DNA of 64,000 nucleotides from assembly GCA_965231905.1 (NCBI GenBank), contig CBDDOO010000001.1, positions 124,001-188,000 of the forward strand, given 5' to 3'. Source of the DNA: G963663315 sp965231905 (GTDB lineage Bacteria > Pseudomonadota > Gammaproteobacteria > Arenicellales > Poriferihabitantaceae). Below are positions 60,668 through 64,000 of this stretch, piece after piece. Position 1 is the stretch's first letter; the number at the start of each line of letters is the position of its first letter. Under the pieces are notes generated by a model, which was not told the DNA's origin, did no database searches, and was given only the letters and a program-made list of their open reading frames with translations. The position numbers and the translations under genes were made by a program.

Positions 60668-62062
60668 TTGATTCCGGTTAAATACGCCGCCTCTGACCTG
60701 GGGTTTGATCAATCCAGTGTCAGCGCCAATGCGCTGGCGGTTATTGACAGGCTTACAAGCGCCGGGTTTGACGGTTATCTGGTAGGCGGCTGTGTCCGGG
60801 ATTTATTGCTGAATCGCCGCCCCAAAGATTTCGATGTCACCACCAATGCAAGCCCGGAACAGGTCAGAGAACTGTTTGACCGCGCCAGAATTATCGGTCG
60901 GCGATTCAAACTGATCCATATTTCCTATGGCCGGGGCTGGCGCAATCGGGAAGTGATCGAAGTGGCGACTTACCGTGCTTCTCCGATGCGCGGGAGGGAA
61001 GCTGCCGACTTTCGACACAAGACCATCCGTACCGGCAGGATTCTTGACGACAACGTCTACGGTTCGATAGACGCCGATGCAACCCGCAGGGATTTCACAA
61101 TCAACGCGCTTTATTATGATCCGGGTCAGGAAATCGTACTTGATTTTGTCCGGGGAATTGAAGATATCAGGACGCGCACACTGAGTGTGATCGGTGATAT
61201 CCAGACCCGGTTTGCCGAAGACCCGGTTCGTATGCTCAGAGTGGTCCGGTTTCAGGCGAAATTGGACCTGAAGGTGGGGTCGGAGGTTACAAGAGCGATC
61301 AAGAAATACGCATTCCTTATCAAAGACGTGCCTGCCGCTCGATTGTTTGAAGAAATACTGAAGTTATTCCATTACCAGAGTGGTTCAAAAACCTGGCAGG
61401 TTCTTTGTCAGACGCCCCTCGCACAGGTTCTTTTCCCACAGACTTTTCACGCCATTGGGGGGAAGGGCGGTCGCCGACTGGAGGCGTTGATCGTTGCCGC
61501 GTTAAAGAACACTGATGCCCGTGTTTCCAGTGGTCAGCCTGTTATTGCAGGGTTTATTTTCGCCGTTTTATTATGGGGGCCGTTCAGGCAGGAACTGCAA
61601 AGGCAGTACAGGTCGGGATTGAGTCGTGATCAGGCGTGTCTGATTGCAGGCGAAGAGGTTTTCAAGGTTCAGGACAGAACGGTTTCGGTGCCCTGGAGAG
61701 CCAGAAGCTCGGCCATCGGTATCTGGGAATTGCAGGCGGCGCTGGAACTCAGGACCCCGAAGGCTACAGGCAGTATATTGCAACGACGGTGGTTCCGGGC
61801 GGCGTATGATTTCCTGTTGCTGCGCAGTCAGGCCGGGGAGATAGATCCCGAAATCGCCGACTGGTGGACTTGCAAGCAGGAAGATGGCGAGTTTCCCCAA
61901 CCTGTTCATTCTGCCCCGCATCTGCATTCCCGTACCCGCTCCGATGCTTCCTGCAAGCAGTATCAACCGATGAACAAGGCTCGCGGCGGTCAGCCCGGAG
62001 CGGGGAATAAAACCCGGTCCCGAAGGCGCAGAAGAAGTGGTAACAGCCTGCAGCACAATTGA
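60668..62062 (+). CDS. pcnB: Poly(A) polymerase I
   Basis: This 464-residue enzyme adds 3' poly(A) tails that speed RNA decay. The nucleotidyltransferase part has FDGYLVGGCVRDLLLNRRPKDFDVTT (quoted here across GGCVRDLLLNRRPKDFDV) with the catalytic Asp pair, then RRDFTINALYYD and the RNA-binding helices (EDPVRMLRVVRFQAKL). The basic C-terminal tail (SRRRRRSGNS) supports PcnB over CCA-adding enzyme. It starts with TTG with AGGA upstream. folK, the usual downstream neighbour, is absent. Confidence 0.92.
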   Translation: MIPVKYAASDLGFDQSSVSANALAVIDRLTSAGFDGYLVGGCVRDLLLNRRPKDFDVTTNASPEQVRELFDRARIIGRRFKLIHISYGRGWRNREVIEVATYRASPMRGREAADFRHKTIRTGRILDDNVYGSIDADATRRDFTINALYYDPGQEIVLDFVRGIEDIRTRTLSVIGDIQTRFAEDPVRMLRVVRFQAKLDLKVGSEVTRAIKKYAFLIKDVPAARLFEEILKLFHYQSGSKTWQVLCQTPLAQVLFPQTFHAIGGKGGRRLEALIVAALKNTDARVSSGQPVIAGFIFAVLLWGPFRQELQRQYRSGLSRDQACLIAGEEVFKVQDRTVSVPWRARSSAIGIWELQAALELRTPKATGSILQRRWFRAAYDFLLLRSQAGEIDPEIADWWTCKQEDGEFPQPVHSAPHLHSRTRSDASCKQYQPMNKARGGQPGAGNKTRSRRRRRSGNSLQHN

Positions 62063-62086
62063 CCAAATTGAGCGACCCAATAAAAC

Positions 62087-62707
62087 ATGGCACAGTATTT
62101 CTCGATTCATCCTGTCAGTCCCCAGGGCAGGCTGATCCATCAGGCAGTGGAAATCATCAAGCAGGGTGGCGTGATCGCTTATCCGACAGATTCGAGCTAT
62201 GCCCTGGGATGCGCCATTGGCAGCAAGAAAGCGATGGACAGGATTGCAAAGATCAGAAAGGTCAGCAGCGAGCACAACTTCTCTCTGGTCTGCCAGGATT
62301 TGTCTGAATTGAGTCTGTATGCCACCGTGGACAACGATATGTATCGGCTGTTAAAACGCTTTACTCCGGGACCGTATACATTTATTCTCGCAGCCACCCG
62401 GGAAGTCCCGAGGCGCCTGCAGAACCCGAAACGCCGGTCAATCGGTTTGCGAGTGCCCGATTTTCCAATTGTAAAAATGCTGCTGGATACGTTAAAAGAA
62501 CCGATTATGAGCTCGACATTGATATTGCCGGGGGAGGCGCTGCCGCTGAACGATGCTTCCGATATTCGCGATATCCTGGAGCACGAAATTGATCTGGTGA
62601 TTGATGGCGGGCCTTGCGACAACAAACCTACATCCGTTGTCAATCTGGTCGGTGGCATCCCTGAAGTTCTGAGGGCAGGCAAAGGTGAAATCGACTTCTT
62701 CATCTAA
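62087..62707 (+). CDS. YciO/TsaC/Sua5 family protein
   Basis: This 206-residue protein has the YrdC-like fold used to make threonylcarbamoyl-AMP for tRNA t6A. Landmarks are GGVIAYPTDSSYALGCAIGS, the KIRKVSSEHNFSLVCQDLSE segment, TPGPYTFILAATREVPRR and RSIGLRVPDFPI. The reading SSYALGC and length fit the YciO branch better than TsaC; YciO function is less certain. It overlaps no neighbour and lies just before trpS, as in many gammaproteobacteria. Confidence 0.87.
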   Translation: MAQYFSIHPVSPQGRLIHQAVEIIKQGGVIAYPTDSSYALGCAIGSKKAMDRIAKIRKVSSEHNFSLVCQDLSELSLYATVDNDMYRLLKRFTPGPYTFILAATREVPRRLQNPKRRSIGLRVPDFPIVKMLLDTLKEPIMSSTLILPGEALPLNDASDIRDILEHEIDLVIDGGPCDNKPTSVVNLVGGIPEVLRAGKGEIDFFI

Positions 62708-62753
62708 CCAGCGAAATTCAGCGCTGGAAATGACTGCAGGTGAACCACTGGAC

Positions 62754-63965
62754 ATGAACCGGAAGGGTGAAAATAACCGGGTGCTGTCCGGTATGCGCCC
62801 GACCGGCCGACTGCATCTGGGGCATCTTCACGGTGTTCTGGAGAACTGGGTGAAGATGCAGCGCGATTACGAATGCTACTACTTCGTTGCAGACTGGCAT
62901 GCCCTGACCACCCATTATGATACGCCGCAAACCATGAATGAACATGTCCGGGATATGGTGATTGACTGGCTGGCGGCGGGAGTGGACCCCGAGCGGGCCA
63001 CCTTGTTTATTCAAAGCAAAGTGCCCGAACATGCGGAACTGCATTTGATGTTGTCCATGGTTACGCCGCTTGGCTGGCTGGAACGGGTGCCGAGCTTCAA
63101 GGACCAGCAACAAAAACTTAAAGGCAGGGATCTGGCAACTTATGGCTTTCTGGGTTATCCGCTGTTGCAGTCCGCAGATATTCTGATTTATCGCGCGGCC
63201 TGGGTCCCTGTGGGAGAAGACCAAGTTCCCCATGTTGAACTGACCCGGGAAGTTGCCCGCCGATTCAATTACTTTTTCGGGCGTGGTCCTGATTTCAAGG
63301 CCAGTGTTGATCGGGTGATCCGGCAAATGGGCAAAAAATCCGCGAAAGCCTTTTTTCGTTTGCAGCGGGCCTGGTCGGAGCAGGGCGACAAACAGGCCCA
63401 TCGGGAAGGACAAAGCCTGATTCGCGGGCAAGCCAATATCAGTCAGGATCAGAAAGATCGCCTGATCGGATTTTTCGAGGGAAAAGGCAAGACCATTTTA
63501 CCAGAGCCTGAAGTATTGCTGACCAGGGCGGCCAGAATGCCTGGGCTTGACGGGCAGAAAATGTCAAAGTCCTACGGTAACATCATCGCTCTGAGAGATG
63601 ACCCGAAGCGAGTCGAGCAATCCATCCGGGTTATGCCGACTGACCCGGCTAGGGTTCGACTGACAGACCCCGGCGACCCTGAAAAGTGTCCGGTATGGCA
63701 ACTGCATCTGGTGTATAGTGAACCAGAAATACGGGAATGGGTTGATTCCGGTTGTCGCGCGGCATCCTTCGGTTGTCTTGCATGCAAACAACCATTGATC
63801 CGAAAAATCCTCGAAGAACAGGAAGAAATTCGACAGCGTGCCCGGCCTTACGAATCGAATCCGGAACAGGTGAGAGAGATCATTCATCAAGGCAACCGGA
63901 AGGCTCGCGAGACCGCTCTGGAAACCATGCAGATTGTCAGGGATGCGGTCGGAACCAGATATTAG
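62754..63965 (+). CDS. trpS: Tryptophan--tRNA ligase
   Basis: This ~403-residue class I synthetase charges tRNA-Trp. The HIGH-type motif is RLHLGHLHG and the KMSKS motif is GQKMSKSYGN. It is longer than the ~335-residue E. coli enzyme, having an insert between the motifs and a C-terminal extension (CRAASFGCLACKQPL), as in many proteobacteria. ATG 62754 has AGGTGA ten bases upstream; ATGs at 62730 and 62685 are also in frame. Confidence 0.95.
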   Translation: MNRKGENNRVLSGMRPTGRLHLGHLHGVLENWVKMQRDYECYYFVADWHALTTHYDTPQTMNEHVRDMVIDWLAAGVDPERATLFIQSKVPEHAELHLMLSMVTPLGWLERVPSFKDQQQKLKGRDLATYGFLGYPLLQSADILIYRAAWVPVGEDQVPHVELTREVARRFNYFFGRGPDFKASVDRVIRQMGKKSAKAFFRLQRAWSEQGDKQAHREGQSLIRGQANISQDQKDRLIGFFEGKGKTILPEPEVLLTRAARMPGLDGQKMSKSYGNIIALRDDPKRVEQSIRVMPTDPARVRLTDPGDPEKCPVWQLHLVYSEPEIREWVDSGCRAASFGCLACKQPLIRKILEEQEEIRQRARPYESNPEQVREIIHQGNRKARETALETMQIVRDAVGTRY

Positions 63966-63973
63966 AACAGTCA

Positions 63974-64000
63974 ATGCCCAGTATCAGTCATGCCAAGCTG
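63974..64000 (+). CDS. Start of a further gene (partial)
   Basis: An ATG eight bases after the trpS stop opens a frame (MPSISHAKL) that runs to the window end. Nine codons are too few to identify. In many gammaproteobacteria scpA follows trpS, so that is a guess from order only. Confidence 0.3.

Noticed and set aside
1..64000. CRISPR array, prophage or integrase-tRNA attachment
   Set aside because: No regularly spaced repeats, no phage structural genes, no integrase and no tRNA were seen.

Overview
The window looks like a chromosomal piece of a gammaproteobacterium, probably an uncultured marine or host-associated one. Several gene orders point there: pepP-ubiH-ubiI; zapA, then a 6S RNA, then the 5-formyl-THF cyclo-ligase gene; ybaB-recR; truA-trpF-accD-folC-dedD-like-cvpA-purF; and miaB-ybeZ-ybeY-lnt. 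Fur, PcnB, BioY, an EVE protein and proteobacterial TrpS agree. No tRNA, rRNA, CRISPR array or prophage was seen, and no stretch over 300 bases lacks a feature (the longest contains the 6S RNA). The species is not determined; lifestyle is inferred from the catabolic genes.

Layout. 1-4.3 kb: a peptide/opine-type ABC importer (end of the binding protein, two permeases, one fused double ATPase), followed by a DUF3461 gene and a CSPSR-type sulfatase. 6.3-12.5 kb: a defence island with a vsr-like endonuclease, a cytosine-5 methyltransferase, a restriction endonuclease gene cut in two by a complete IS5-type element, and a TIR-STAND NTPase gene on the other strand. 12.7-17.5 kb: an operon of two Fe(II)/2-oxoglutarate oxygenases, malate synthase G and an EamA exporter. 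17.5-22.5 kb: a second defence-like block with a 1271-residue RecD-like helicase ending in a nuclease-like domain, then a toxin-antitoxin-like pair (ribbon-helix-helix fusion plus a small unknown protein) behind a palindromic operator.

22.5-28.7 kb, minus strand: ald-xsc-pta-dgcA-dgcN. Sulfoacetaldehyde (from taurine) would be turned into acetyl phosphate and sulfite, then acetyl-CoA; alanine is recycled to pyruvate; D-glutamate would be converted through N-acetyl-D-glutamate. 28.9-35.5 kb: a 2-aminoethylphosphonate importer, a dehydrogenase and the transaminase PhnW, whose alanine product the divergent ald could recycle. 35.5-44.3 kb: housekeeping genes ending with purF, then a PfkB kinase and Fur. 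44.5-48.1 kb: a complete type II, probably type IIS, restriction-modification pair (AlwI-like endonuclease plus a methyltransferase with two catalytic domains) inserted between fur and the ubiquinone genes. 48.2-64 kb: ubiquinone hydroxylases, PepP, YgfB, ZapA, 6S RNA, folate, tRNA-modification, YbeZ/YbeY/Lnt, BioY, PcnB, a YciO/TsaC protein and TrpS.

The strongest observations are: an IS insertion whose junctions reconstruct the broken endonuclease reading frame exactly; a 75-bp palindromic repeat that appears to be translated as the N terminus of Pta; the TIR-STAND gene; the helicase-nuclease with its neighbouring toxin-antitoxin-like pair; and the oxygenase-malate synthase G operon, which suggests an undescribed glyoxylate-yielding pathway.
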